Notes under the pieces: generated by a model
Seen by the model: only the letters and a program-made list of their open reading frames with translations
Database searches by the model: none
Told to the model about the DNA's origin: nothing
Position numbers and translations under genes: made by a program
In this document: in pieces, positions 34,571 through 43,120 of the stretch
How positions within the stretch are numbered: the first letter of the stretch is position 1
Layout of the letters: every line of letters begins with the position of its first letter
From: CAZDWZ01 sp964509425
GTDB lineage: Bacteria > Bdellovibrionota_C > UBA2361 > SZUA-149 > CAZDWZ01
NCBI GenBank assembly: GCA_964509425.1
Contig: CAZDWZ010000023.1
Coordinates: 1 to 52,062, forward strand
DNA length: 52,062 nucleotides
Reading direction: 5' to 3'

Positions 34571-35683
34571 CTACTTCGCTCGAAGCGAATCAGCCCCCGG
34601 AGCAACGGCCGGTACTCCACGCGCTGACAGAATGTGCTTTACCTTCACCGGATATTCGAAAAACGCTCCTGCTTTCGCGTCGTTTTGGTAGCTGTATCTT
34701 CCGAGCACTCCCTCGTGATTCCGCACTTCCCGGAGATTTTTCAGAAAAGCCTCGGAGGAGTACGGAGTCACCGCACGAAGCGTCTCTCCGACGAGAATCG
34801 CCATGTCGTATGCGCTCCCGGCAAACGTGAGTTGAGATTCGTTTCCGAAGGCTTTTAGATACCGCGCACGAAAGTCGTTCGACGCATCGTTATCAGCATA
34901 GACCGCCCCTTCGTAGGCTCCTGGCTCTGTCGAGATTTTTGCTGCCGATTCGAAGAGGTCGGTTCCGAAATATTCGGCATTGAGGCCAAGCTCCTTTGCT
35001 TGCTTTGCAAATTGCAGGAGTTGCTCCGGGAGCAGGAACAGCCCAACGGGCACATTCGCTGTCTTCAGTTTCGGAATAACGGCGCGAAAGTCCGAATCGC
35101 TGGGATTAAATACGCCGACTTCTCGGACTTCACCGGACGTCCCCATGGCATCGCGGAAATCGTTCGTCATCGCGGTGAAAAACGGAATCTCTGTGCGAAT
35201 GGTGACGAATCGGAGCGAACCCTTCTGTTTGAAATACTCGGCTAAAGCGGATTGATATTGTCCCGTGTGATTCATCGCGCGCATCACAAACGTTTTTCCG
35301 ACCGCGGGACCGGCTTCGAAGGTAAGATTAATCATTGGAATCCGGTCGCGCTCCACGAGCGGTCCCACTCCGTATCCGACCCCGATACCGAAACCGATGA
35401 GAACGGAGATTGAGTCGACGGTTTTCAGCTTCTGATAGGCCGAGATGGATTTTTTCGCGTCGAACTGATCGTCTTCGTAGATGAAATGTGATTGCTCGAA
35501 GAGCTCGGGGTGTTCTGAGCGAGCGAGTTCGATACCGTTTCGCACAGCGGTTCCGATGGTCGCCATTCCTCCGGAGAGCGTCGTGATGACTCCCACGGAA
35601 ATTCTTCCAGAGTCGGCCGATGCTGCGGCGGGAAGAAAAAACCAGACGAGGATCGATACTCCAGTTCGAACAAATAAGTTCAT
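34571..35683 (-). CDS. branched-chain amino acid-type ABC substrate-binding protein
   Basis: 370 aa from ATG 35683, with AGAGG five bases upstream; ATG 35710 lacks a site. Signal peptide GVSILVWFFLPAAASA. The mature protein fits the type I periplasmic-binding fold (Peripla_BP_6, LivJ-like): ISVGVITTLSGGMATIGTAV at the start, SVLIGFGIGVGYGVGPLVER, a DFRAVIPKLKTANVPVGLFL lobe crossover, and GSAYDMAILVGETLRAV. It would capture an amino acid, amide or aromatic acid in the periplasm. No permease or ATPase gene is adjacent, so it is an orphan that must serve a distant transporter or a sensor. It is transcribed divergently from a winged-helix regulator. Confidence 0.88.
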   Translation of the reverse strand: MNLFVRTGVSILVWFFLPAAASADSGRISVGVITTLSGGMATIGTAVRNGIELARSEHPELFEQSHFIYEDDQFDAKKSISAYQKLKTVDSISVLIGFGIGVGYGVGPLVERDRIPMINLTFEAGPAVGKTFVMRAMNHTGQYQSALAEYFKQKGSLRFVTIRTEIPFFTAMTNDFRDAMGTSGEVREVGVFNPSDSDFRAVIPKLKTANVPVGLFLLPEQLLQFAKQAKELGLNAEYFGTDLFESAAKISTEPGAYEGAVYADNDASNDFRARYLKAFGNESQLTFAGSAYDMAILVGETLRAVTPYSSEAFLKNLREVRNHEGVLGRYSYQNDAKAGAFFEYPVKVKHILSARGVPAVAPGADSLRAK

Positions 35684-35774
35684 ATTGCCTCTTGCTTCCG
35701 CGTTTTTCATCTGCGTGGGTGAGGGGATATCAGATAGTCTAAAAGTCGGCTGGACAGAAAGCGAACTCTTGCTC

Positions 35775-35796
35775 CTTTAAACCAAATGGTTTAAAG
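35775..35796. promoter_or_regulatory. 22-bp palindrome in the divergent promoter region
   Basis: CTTTAAACCA and TGGTTTAAAG flank a central AA, a perfect inverted repeat. It ends seven bases before the ATG of the winged-helix gene and lies 92 bases upstream of the binding-protein gene. The position suggests autoregulation by the regulator, with possible control of both genes. Confidence 0.55.
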
Positions 35797-35803
35797 CCGG
35801 GTA

Positions 35804-36619
35804 ATGTGGGTTTCCGATCGGACAACACAAAAGGGCCTGATTATCTCGGCGCTCGCAAGGCGTGGGCCACTCACCGCAAAACAGCTCCAGCGCCTCCCGT
35901 CACCGAAGACGGTATCGATTCAAGCCGTGTACAAAGACCTCCGTCGTCTCGAAGCTGCGGGGGTCGTCGTCAGAAGCTCCGGCCTCTATTCGCTCTCTTT
36001 CCCTTGGTTGCTTGAAATCGCGGAATTCGCACGCGACGCTTCGGCGGTCTACTTCCAACACGCGGATGTAAGAGCGCTGCTCGGAGAAAAGTCTAAGCGC
36101 GTTTGGAAATTCTCGGATCTTCGGCTGCTCGATTCGTTCTGGATGGAGATGATACTGGGAACGGCGAAAGCCACCGGAACAAGTTCAATTTTCGGCTGGA
36201 TTCCCCATCCCTGGTTCGATCTTCTGCAATTTGGAAAGGTCTCTCGATTTCGCGAGCGGCTCCTGGCTTCGGGCGTTCGAGCATTCGTCATCATCGGCGG
36301 AGACACCACCCTCGACCATGACGTCTGTGAGCGGTGGCCGAGTCGCCTCTATGAATGGTCGACGGCGACTGGTCCGTTCGACGGGCAGGATTCGACCTAC
36401 GTGCAGACGGTCGGTGAATACATCGTGACCGTGACACTCGATCGGCAAACAGTGCGGCTCGTTGATGCGGTGTTCCAGGAGAGCTCGAGTCTCTCAAGCA
36501 TCAACTTGGCGGCACTTAATCAGCTTCTCGCGAACAAACCGCGGGCGACGATCTCAGTGGAGAAGAGTCCTCCGAAGATCAGGCGGTTGAATCGGAAGTT
36601 TAGTGAATACTTCGGGTAG
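35804..36619 (+). CDS. winged-helix transcriptional regulator
   Basis: 271 aa. Residues 10-65 form a winged helix: GLIISALARRGPLTAKQLQR, then TVSIQAVYKDLRRLEAAGVV as recognition helix and RSSGLYSLS as wing, similar to PadR/MarR-type domains. The remaining 200 residues form a mixed domain of unknown type with WIPHPWFDLLQFG and a basic tail (PPKIRRLNRKF), perhaps a ligand or dimer domain. It is transcribed divergently from an orphan amino acid-type binding protein, and a palindrome sits directly in front of its ATG. Control of that transporter component is a plausible role. Confidence 0.75.
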   Translation: MWVSDRTTQKGLIISALARRGPLTAKQLQRLPSPKTVSIQAVYKDLRRLEAAGVVVRSSGLYSLSFPWLLEIAEFARDASAVYFQHADVRALLGEKSKRVWKFSDLRLLDSFWMEMILGTAKATGTSSIFGWIPHPWFDLLQFGKVSRFRERLLASGVRAFVIIGGDTTLDHDVCERWPSRLYEWSTATGPFDGQDSTYVQTVGEYIVTVTLDRQTVRLVDAVFQESSSLSSINLAALNQLLANKPRATISVEKSPPKIRRLNRKFSEYFG

Positions 36620-36644
36620 GGGCTCTGACGCTGGCTGGTATCGC

Positions 36645-37843
36645 ATCCTCCAGGCGTCCGATATCACCGTCGCGTTCCCTTACAAATCAAGAAAGTTCCC
36701 TCCGGAGGAAACACTCCCGAGGCTTCTGCCCATAGTGTTTCTGGTTGCCAGGACTTCGAACCCTTAAAGGCACTGTACTTGGCTTTTGGCCTCATTCGAA
36801 AAATTCGCCGTCGCAGGAAACTCTCTCTCCGCTTCATCGGAATAATTCGCTGTCGACGGAAACTCTCATCGCAAATCGCCGATTAGGAACTTGCAAAACC
36901 TCTGCAAGGACCATCGAGCATGTCGGACATATCATTCGAAGACCCGGAAGCGACTTTCTTCTGCACGTCAAAAACCATGGCGTCCCGCCTGTGGTTTATC
37001 AACAATCGAGAGCTGCATCGAAAGATGACGGCATATCTCGCGAAGTATCAGAAACGATACGGGGTGATCATTTATGCGTTTATCATCATGGGGAATCACA
37101 CCCACATGGTCGCTCGATTCCCCCGAAGCAACAAAGCGGCATTCTTCCAAGCCTTTAATTCTAAGATTGCGGCTCTCGTCCGAAGCATGGTGCCGAACTA
37201 TGACGGAGGAAAACTCTGGGCGAGGCCGCCGCGGTATCAAGTGCTCCCTGAGAATGCGGATATCGAACACTGGTCGTTCTACGTAGCGCTTAACGCGGTA
37301 AAAAGCGGACTGGTCCGGAAGTACACGGAGTACGACACGTTCAATAGTTTCAACTACGCGGCTTGTGGAAAGGATCTTGAGTTTAAGCTCGTAGATTGGA
37401 CGGCCTATAATAATTTGAAGCGAGTCAATCCGGACGCCTCACCAAAAGATTATGAGGAGTCCTATACCCTCCACTTCTCCCGACTGCCGGGCTACGAGCA
37501 TCTCTCGCAAAGAGAGTATATGAAGCTCATGGAAGAGAAGATTGAGAAGAGACGCTGCGAGATGATCAAGGACCGTCTCGCCGAAGGGAAAGGATTCGCT
37601 GGAAGAGAGATCCTTGAACAGATCACTCCCGGCGATAAGCCTCAAACCACCGCGACCTCAACGCGTCATACGAAGCGACCGCTCGTACTCTCTCTTAATC
37701 CCGAAGCTCGGACGATTTATGTTGACCGCTACTTCCGCCTTCTCGAAGCCTATCGAGTGGCGTCACACAGGTTCAGGATGGGGGCGCTCGACACTGAGTT
37801 TCCGCCGGGGACGTATCGGCCGCCTCTTTTCGTTCCGATTTAG
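36645..37843 (+). mobile_element. second RAYT element, only the left end recognised
   Basis: ATCCTCCAGGCGTCCGATAT at 36645-36664 matches the ends of the other elements. Between it and the gene lie two direct copies of a 23-base unit (36803-36825 and 36845-36867; 3 mismatches; start ATTCGC, end GGAAACTCTC). No inverse copy of the end was found downstream to 38500, so the right end is lost or diverged. Confidence 0.55.
36920..37843 (+). CDS. REP-associated tyrosine transposase (RAYT), HUH/Y1 family
   Basis: 307 aa. HUH motif in IIMGNHTHMVARF, with the strand SRLWFINN before it and the candidate catalytic tyrosine in WSFYVALNAVKSGLV. The helical tail keeps RLPGYEHLSQREYMKLM and the last residues FPPGTYRPPLF, near-identical to the RAYT at 19153-20094, so the two are paralogues of one subfamily with moderate divergence elsewhere. 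No TnpB is present. The function in bacteria is nicking and copying of REP-like palindromes; the matching palindromes are present in this window. Confidence 0.87.
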   Translation: MSDISFEDPEATFFCTSKTMASRLWFINNRELHRKMTAYLAKYQKRYGVIIYAFIIMGNHTHMVARFPRSNKAAFFQAFNSKIAALVRSMVPNYDGGKLWARPPRYQVLPENADIEHWSFYVALNAVKSGLVRKYTEYDTFNSFNYAACGKDLEFKLVDWTAYNNLKRVNPDASPKDYEESYTLHFSRLPGYEHLSQREYMKLMEEKIEKRRCEMIKDRLAEGKGFAGREILEQITPGDKPQTTATSTRHTKRPLVLSLNPEARTIYVDRYFRLLEAYRVASHRFRMGALDTEFPPGTYRPPLFVPI

Positions 37844-38509
37844 CGGACGGATCTCACTTCACACTCCATCTTTCGCTGTACTCTTGCTCGCGAGAGCGTA
37901 ACCTCGTTTCGTATTTCGGAAATTCTTACCCGTAATTGACTCCTTCCTCGGGTTTTCCGGGTCGACTCGATAGAAAGTGAGAATCAAGACCTCCGATTCT
38001 CTTCATCCACTCCTAATTTTGACTGTTTAAAAGTTCTCTTCTCGGGTCGAGCTCGGACTGTGTACGAGGTCTTTAAGGATTCTAAGAGTTGCTGTTTCGG
38101 CGGTCGCGTTCGTAGCTCAGCGTCTTCTTCTCTTGTGGCGAGCGTTTTTTCTTTGTCGGCATTTTTTGGCGTCTCTTCGAACCTTGAGTTTTCCTCGTGC
38201 CGGGTGACCTCGTCATTATTATTGATGATGCGCAGAAGCGACGAAATTCTTCATAAGGAGCTTAGAAGGTGCTGGCTCCGACGCGTTCGATGAACCCGGC
38301 GTCACCGAGCGAAGGTAAACTTAACCAACTCGTCGCGAAACCTTTACTGACGGATTGAGCGCCGTTCACATAATTCTTGGAGATACGTTCTTTGAGAGAC
38401 AAGTCTACCGAGGTTTCGAGGAGATGTGAAGGTGGATCGTCGGTGTGAGGAACTCCTCACATCGGCAATCCGGTGTTTCTAGGTTTTCGACAAGAAAGGA
38501 CTTGTCACG
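37844..38509. other. gene-free stretch, about 670 bases
   Basis: No frame is convincing; a 77-codon frame at 38060-38293 has low-complexity Ser/Arg composition and no start signal. A small hairpin TGTGAGG/CCTCACA lies at 38444-38461, upstream of the next gene. This is the longest gap in the window and may hold the lost right end of the RAYT element. Confidence 0.45.
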
Positions 38510-39118
38510 ATGTCTCTCATTTCGATGGGGAAGTTGGTGGTATGCGTCGTCGCTGTGATTCTCGGCGTGATCATTATCACGGCGATCGTCCGGGCACTCT
38601 TTCGGGAGCTTCGAAAGGGACTCGAGTATCATCGCTTCCTCCGTTCTCTCGGTCTTCGGTGGACGGGGCGAACGCGCAGCACGCTCGGCGCGACCGCGTC
38701 AACGCTGGTCTTCGTCTGTGGACGAACGAGCCTCTTTCGAGGGATCTCCGATGAATCTCTGGTCGGGATGCCCAATCGGTCGAGTGAGGGGATAACGACA
38801 TACTTCGCGCTCCCTGGGGGTGAGAAGGTCCCCTTCGTTCGGCTGGAGAACCCGCCTGACCCGCTCGTGTCGCTGCTGCTGGTCGTTCGTCCGAACCGCC
38901 AAGGGAAGGTCGATTTCGGCGATGACCCGGTCATGTGGCGCACGCTGCACCCGAACCACCGAGGCCATATGCCCGTTCGGATCGTGTCGTGGACTGAGGG
39001 CGATCGAACCCTGACGCTGTGGTCGCTGCCGGCCGGCTCGTCGATCCACTTCCATTTCGGGAGCCTCGGTCAGCTGAATGTCCTGTCGACGCTCCAGGGG
39101 GCGGTCGCGATCAACTGA
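38510..39118 (+). CDS. GC-rich membrane protein, paralogue of 29706-30299
   Basis: 202 aa from ATG 38510, with AAAGGA upstream. One strong membrane span at about 8-30 (VVCVVAVILGVIIITAIV) is followed by a basic stretch with LRWTGRTRSTLGATASTLVF, a weak second hydrophobic region, then a soluble domain of about 120 residues with VSLLLVVRPNRQG and a final LGQLNVLSTL. The same order of motifs occurs in the 29706-30299 product. No known family. It is strongly GC-rich compared with the preceding 670-base gap. A hairpin follows. Confidence 0.75.
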   Translation: MSLISMGKLVVCVVAVILGVIIITAIVRALFRELRKGLEYHRFLRSLGLRWTGRTRSTLGATASTLVFVCGRTSLFRGISDESLVGMPNRSSEGITTYFALPGGEKVPFVRLENPPDPLVSLLLVVRPNRQGKVDFGDDPVMWRTLHPNHRGHMPVRIVSWTEGDRTLTLWSLPAGSSIHFHFGSLGQLNVLSTLQGAVAIN

Positions 39119-39122
39119 GCTC

Positions 39123-39168
39123 AGTGCGGCGTCTTACGGGGGAGGTTTTCTCACCGGACGCCGACACT
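39123..39168 (+). terminator. hairpin after the 38510-39118 gene
   Basis: AGTGCGGCGTC and GACGCCGACACT pair with one bulged A around a 23-base loop, starting 4 bases after the stop. No T-run follows. Confidence 0.4.
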
Positions 39169-39586
39169 AATTCATCATCGAGCCTGAGGCGATTTCGCTT
39201 TGCTTCGGGCTTTCCCTGGGACATTCACCCAGATTGTCGCAAAGACATACGCGACTGCGACACGGACCATCGACAGCGCAAAATGCAGGGAGATGGTTCC
39301 TGAGAGTGAAAAAAAGTAGCCGATAGGAAAACGTATCGCTCGAAGCAGAAGCCGAGTCGGGGCATGCCTTGATCGACGAACTTCGAATGCTTGGGGTTAC
39401 GTGGGTCTTTCCAATCGCTGGTAATGTCGGCCTATTTTGAAAAAGCTCAAGAGATGGAAGGTCAGGCTTGGGAAAAATTTTGCAAGAGAATTTGGGACGA
39501 GTTCATAAAACTCTTGGGTTGGGGTTCAGTCGACTCACCGGATCGGAAGAATTGGGCGGCGTTAACGAAAACGCCGCCTCGAAAGA
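39169..39586. other. intergenic, no supported gene
   Basis: A 61-codon frame from ATG 39424 to 39609 has plausible composition (ending PPRKINLAFGH), but it runs through the hairpin at 39555-39578 and the end of the opposite gene. I do not call it. Confidence 0.35.
39555..39578 (-). terminator. hairpin after the 39587-40051 gene
   Basis: GGCGGCGTT and AACGCCGCC pair perfectly around a 6-base loop, 8 bases past the minus-strand stop. The T-run is weak. Confidence 0.5.
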
Positions 39587-40051
39587 TCAACTTGGCTTTC
39601 GGCCATTAAACCAGCACTGACCGGTGTAGATCGGCCCTTGGGATGTGACGTAGGTCGTGCTCACTGTGGCTTGGGTTCTGGCCACTGATTCGAAGTTGTT
39701 GAAGCTGCCCATTGAGTTCAAGAACGAAGCTCCTGATTTAATATACAGGTTTGCACCCGTGAAGTTCCGTTTTCCGGCGTAACCATAAAAAGTGGCAAGC
39801 AGTGACACTCCATTCGGAAGCGTGAAATTGATGTCTCCGGCGTATACTCGAGACCTGTCGGATGTCACCGAAACCTTCGGGATGGCGATCGTTTTCGAAT
39901 GAAGGACAACGGGTCTATCGTTTACGTTCATGGGCTCCTTTTGCCAGATAAACTGACAAGTGATCGTGGGAGCTGATTCGGCGGCTGCAGCAATCCCGGG
40001 AAGCAACAACGCCATAAGCAGTAGGCAAAGGGTTTTTACAGGTTTCTTCAT
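39587..40051 (-). CDS. small exported hypothetical protein
   Basis: 154 aa, with GGAGAG upstream of the ATG. Signal peptide of 23 residues (MKKPVKTLCLLLMALLLPG, cleavage after AAA). The mature part is Thr/Ser/Asn-rich and beta-like, with cysteines near both ends (ITCQFIW and GQCWFNG) that could close the domain by a disulfide. No family recognised. Confidence 0.78.
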   Translation of the reverse strand: MKKPVKTLCLLLMALLLPGIAAAAESAPTITCQFIWQKEPMNVNDRPVVLHSKTIAIPKVSVTSDRSRVYAGDINFTLPNGVSLLATFYGYAGKRNFTGANLYIKSGASFLNSMGSFNNFESVARTQATVSTTYVTSQGPIYTGQCWFNGRKPS

Positions 40052-40211
40052 AAACTCTCCGTTGGGGTTATTTGTGCACGGAGTTTATGGAGCGCGGCTC
40101 CTGTGAATTTCCTGCGAGTTTCGAAAAGAATAAGGGAGAGCTTTGTGGATCGAACACTCTATTTATGAGCGTAGGCTCGTGATTACCCGAAGCTATCCTC
40201 AGGCTATCGTC

Positions 40212-40357
40212 TCCTCAAAGCGTCCGATATTCGATTGCATCGCACCGCCGTTGTGACCCCCGCCGAATCACCGGGGAACTTCCAGCATGTTCGACCGATG
40301 AGAGAAGATCGAATTTCGGTGAGAATCCGTTTAACACAGATATCGGACGCCCTGAGG
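40212..40357. mobile_element. RAYT-associated MITE, 146 bp
   Basis: The left end TCCTCAAAGCGTCCGATAT and the right end ATATCGGACGCCCTGAGG face each other with two mismatches in 18. The interior (CGCCGTTGTGACCCCCGCC, AATCACCGGGGAACTTCC) resembles the interior of the 48616-48763 copy. It has no coding capacity. It lies about 100 bases upstream of the acyltransferase promoter. Confidence 0.75.
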
Positions 40358-40460
40358 CCAAGAGAAGGCTCGCCCGTCCGTGTGCTCGCATTTTCCCGTC
40401 ATCTCCAATGCCGAGCTAAGCTCCAGGATCAACAAGCAATTTACCTTCACCCGAATAAAA

Positions 40461-40504
40461 TTGAACACGTTCAAAAACCTGTGCTATATTTTGAACATGT
40501 TCAA
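40461..40504 (+). promoter_or_regulatory. promoter overlapped by two TTGAACANGTTCAA operators
   Basis: TTGAACACGTTCAA at 40461-40474 and TTGAACATGTTCAA at 40491-40504 are palindromes (half-site TTGAAC/GTTCAA) spaced 30 bases centre to centre. The first half-site can serve as a -35 box (TTGAAC) with TATATT at 40485-40490 as the -10 box, 18 bases apart. A dimeric repressor, perhaps TetR-like, on these sites would shut the promoter. The acyltransferase ATG is 37 bases downstream of the second site. Confidence 0.7.
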
Positions 40505-40540
40505 AAACTCTTTTGGCTCGTATCAAGGGAAAGAAGCTCG

Positions 40541-41905
40541 ATGACTATTTTGCTCACCATATTTGCGGTCCTCTACTGGACCCTCGCCGGAGGAGAGCGC
40601 GCCTTCCGCAGCTTTCGCAAGCAGCTCCATTGGATCGTGATGATCTCCTGGTTCACCGTCCTCTTTCTCTTTCGCGAATCGCTCGGCCCATTCGGCCGAC
40701 TTGCACTCGCCTGCGCAGGCACCCTCTGGCTCCTCAAAGAAGTGGTCCGTCTCGAATCAAACCAGATTCTGCCCGCGAAGCCGGCTCTGCAACTGATTTC
40801 ACGCTTCATCTGGCCGGGGATGAGCACTGATGGGTTTATCAGCGAGCAAGCTCCAACAGAGCAGGACGGAGCGCTTTTCGTCCGGGGTTTTGTCTCGATG
40901 GTAGCGGGAGCCTGCCTCGCCATCCTTCTCGCCGCAGGTTCACATCTCCTCGGCGACACTGCGCTCGGTCTGTCCGGACTCGTACCGTTCTTTCTGCTCG
41001 TGCATTTCGGCTATGCCTCCGTCTTAACCGCCAGCCTCAGATTCTGGGGAAACAAAGTTCCGGATCTCTTCGACGCGCCCTTTAAAAGCCGAAGTCTCCG
41101 CGAGTTCTGGAGCAAACGTTGGAATCTGCCGTTTGCTCAAATGAACCGGAGTCTCTTTTTGCCGGTGCTCTTACGGAAGTTGGGACACCGCGGGGCGATT
41201 CTCGGGACCTTCGCCATTTCAGGATTGCTCCATGAATTGGGCATCAGCTACCCGGCAGGTGCGGGATGGGGATTGCCCACGGCGTATTTTCTCTTTCACG
41301 GATTCCTGTTTCTCGCAGAAGGTTCGGCGTTCTACGCTCGTCTTCAGGAAAAGCGAATACTCCGCCTGCTCTGGGTTTGGGGCACTCTGCTCCTGCCTCT
41401 CCCGCTGCTTTTTCACGAGTCGTTCCGCGCCGCGCTTATCGTTCCTGCCTATCGAGACTTTGGAGCCTACATCCACAGCTTCAGCATGAGCGAGCATCTC
41501 CGGTTTCTCCTCCTCCTCGCCGGTCTCGGCCATTTTCTCGTCATCGCGGCTGCAGTTCAGGTGCCAACACGGCTCGATTGGAAACACGACCTCGCAAAGC
41601 TCACCCCGCTAAACCGGAAGGTGATGTGGAACTACGGCTTCTTTATTTTTCTCCTCATCTGCTCGTTTGGAGCATTCACCATCCGGTTTCGATCGGACAT
41701 GGTGGACGGAGTTCCTGCCGCCTCAGCGATGGCGGGCCTCTTCGGCTGCTTCTGGCTCCTTCGCCTCCTCGTCGACGGCTTCTACTTTTCGCACTCGGAC
41801 TGGCCCGGCGGGCCGCAATTCGTAGCGGGCCACGCGATGCTGGCGACTCTCTTCGGATTTTTGGCAGCGGCGTATGGGACGGTACTGACTTGGAGCTTCC
41901 TGTAG
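40541..41905 (+). CDS. membrane-bound O-acyltransferase, wax-synthase-like
   Basis: 454 aa from ATG 40541, with AAGGGAAAGAAG upstream. The open frame extends to 40235, but that part overlaps the MITE and the promoter. About ten membrane spans. The central signature SLREFWSKRWNLPFAQMNRS followed by SGLLHELG, with its conserved histidine, fits the wax-synthase/MBOAT domain, in which the FW-x-x-RW segment and the His form the active site. Such enzymes transfer an acyl group to an alcohol (wax esters) or to a sugar or lipid in the membrane. Expression is probably controlled by a repressor acting at the two operators in front. The stop is one base from the stop of the convergent Lrp-type gene. Confidence 0.82.
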   Translation: MTILLTIFAVLYWTLAGGERAFRSFRKQLHWIVMISWFTVLFLFRESLGPFGRLALACAGTLWLLKEVVRLESNQILPAKPALQLISRFIWPGMSTDGFISEQAPTEQDGALFVRGFVSMVAGACLAILLAAGSHLLGDTALGLSGLVPFFLLVHFGYASVLTASLRFWGNKVPDLFDAPFKSRSLREFWSKRWNLPFAQMNRSLFLPVLLRKLGHRGAILGTFAISGLLHELGISYPAGAGWGLPTAYFLFHGFLFLAEGSAFYARLQEKRILRLLWVWGTLLLPLPLLFHESFRAALIVPAYRDFGAYIHSFSMSEHLRFLLLLAGLGHFLVIAAAVQVPTRLDWKHDLAKLTPLNRKVMWNYGFFIFLLICSFGAFTIRFRSDMVDGVPAASAMAGLFGCFWLLRLLVDGFYFSHSDWPGGPQFVAGHAMLATLFGFLAAAYGTVLTWSFL

Positions 41906-41906
41906 C

Positions 41907-42881
41907 CTAAATCTTCGGCACCCGATGATAATAGTCTTTCGTGAGAATCATGTACTCCATCCTCGATATGATATTCGAGAGCGACGAGCGGAGCCTGTCG
42001 AGCAGGCTCGAGAGTTCGTGATACCCCGAGACTTCGGCTTCTATCTCAAGCGAAAATGTTCCGATCTGCTGGGCAAAACACGTTATTTCCGGTTCTTCTT
42101 CACAGAGGTCGAGGATCTTCTTCCTCGCACCCGGTGAATAATCTTTCGGTTCGAAGAAAATCTTCACCAGTACCATTCCGAGCTTTGCATAGTCGAACTG
42201 CACCCGGTGTCCGATGATGACCCCGTTCTCGACGAACTTCTTTCTCCGGTGACTGATCATGGCGGGAGTACATTTTAGCCGCGCGGCAAGCTCGGTGTCG
42301 GGGAGACGGCAATCATCGGAGAGTTCCCAGAGAAGCTTGTGTTCGAGCTCATCCAGCTCTAGCCTCCCGCTTTCGCTCTTCCAGCGCACCCTCTTCGGAA
42401 TTATCCGCTTCGTCCCGGGCAAGAGATAACTCTTGGGAAAACGCTGCACTTCAACGAGAGGATAGACGGCAAGATCAAGAAGATGTTCTCCAAGACTCCC
42501 GATCGAAGAGTCGAGAATTCGCTGATATTCGGCGAAATCTCTCGCGGCGATTGAGAGGAGTACATCCCAGCGGCCGTAGCCTTCGACAAGCCAGTAGGTA
42601 TGCGCAGCTGCGTTCACCGACTTAATCCAGGCCGCGCGCGCTTTCTCCGGCATCCGGTGTTTCAGATACGTCTTGAAGACGTGGAAGCCGAGAGCTGAAG
42701 GATTGATCGTGGGCGTCAATCGAGTAATGAGCCCCTCCCGAAGGTAGCGCTTCATCCGATATTCGATGAGATCACTTCCCATCCGAAGATTGCGCGCAAT
42801 CTGAGAAAGCGGACGGCTCGCGTCGATATCGAGTTCGAGGAGAATCTTCCGGTCCAGGCGGTCGAGCGAAACGACGGTCAT
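41907..42881 (-). CDS. double Lrp/AsnC family regulator
   Basis: 324 aa from ATG 42881 (a GTG at 42893 would add 4 residues). It contains two Lrp units in tandem. The first helix-turn-helix is LDRKILLELDIDASRPLSQI then ARNLRMGSDLIEYRMKRYLR, followed by an effector domain to about 165. The second helix-turn-helix is LDELEHKLLWELSDDCRLPD then ARLKCTPAMISHRRKKFVEN, followed by a second effector domain. Normal Lrp proteins have one unit of about 160 residues, so this is a fused pseudo-dimer. The ligand is not evident. It converges on the acyltransferase gene. Confidence 0.82.
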   Translation of the reverse strand: MTVVSLDRLDRKILLELDIDASRPLSQIARNLRMGSDLIEYRMKRYLREGLITRLTPTINPSALGFHVFKTYLKHRMPEKARAAWIKSVNAAAHTYWLVEGYGRWDVLLSIAARDFAEYQRILDSSIGSLGEHLLDLAVYPLVEVQRFPKSYLLPGTKRIIPKRVRWKSESGRLELDELEHKLLWELSDDCRLPDTELAARLKCTPAMISHRRKKFVENGVIIGHRVQFDYAKLGMVLVKIFFEPKDYSPGARKKILDLCEEEPEITCFAQQIGTFSLEIEAEVSGYHELSSLLDRLRSSLSNIISRMEYMILTKDYYHRVPKI

Positions 42882-43120
42882 GAGGAAGTCCACGTTTTAA
42901 CGGAATAATCAATCCTCAATCTATCTAAGACTCATTTCTCCGGCAAATAGACAAAGCTCTTACGGAAGAATCAGCAGAAATCTTAGCTTCGAATCCAGCT
43001 CTTTTGCAGAAAGAAATGGGTTGAAGCGAAAAACAGCATCCTCGTTGCGCCAGAATCGCACCGGGGACCGGCTGGGTTACCGGTTCTCACAACAAGGTTC
43101 ACACCAAACGGAGGTGTCCG

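Noticed and set aside
39424..39609. 61-codon plus-strand gene ending PPRKINLAFGH
   Set aside because: It runs through the hairpin at 39555-39578 and the 3' end of the opposite exported-protein gene, and has no ribosome binding site.
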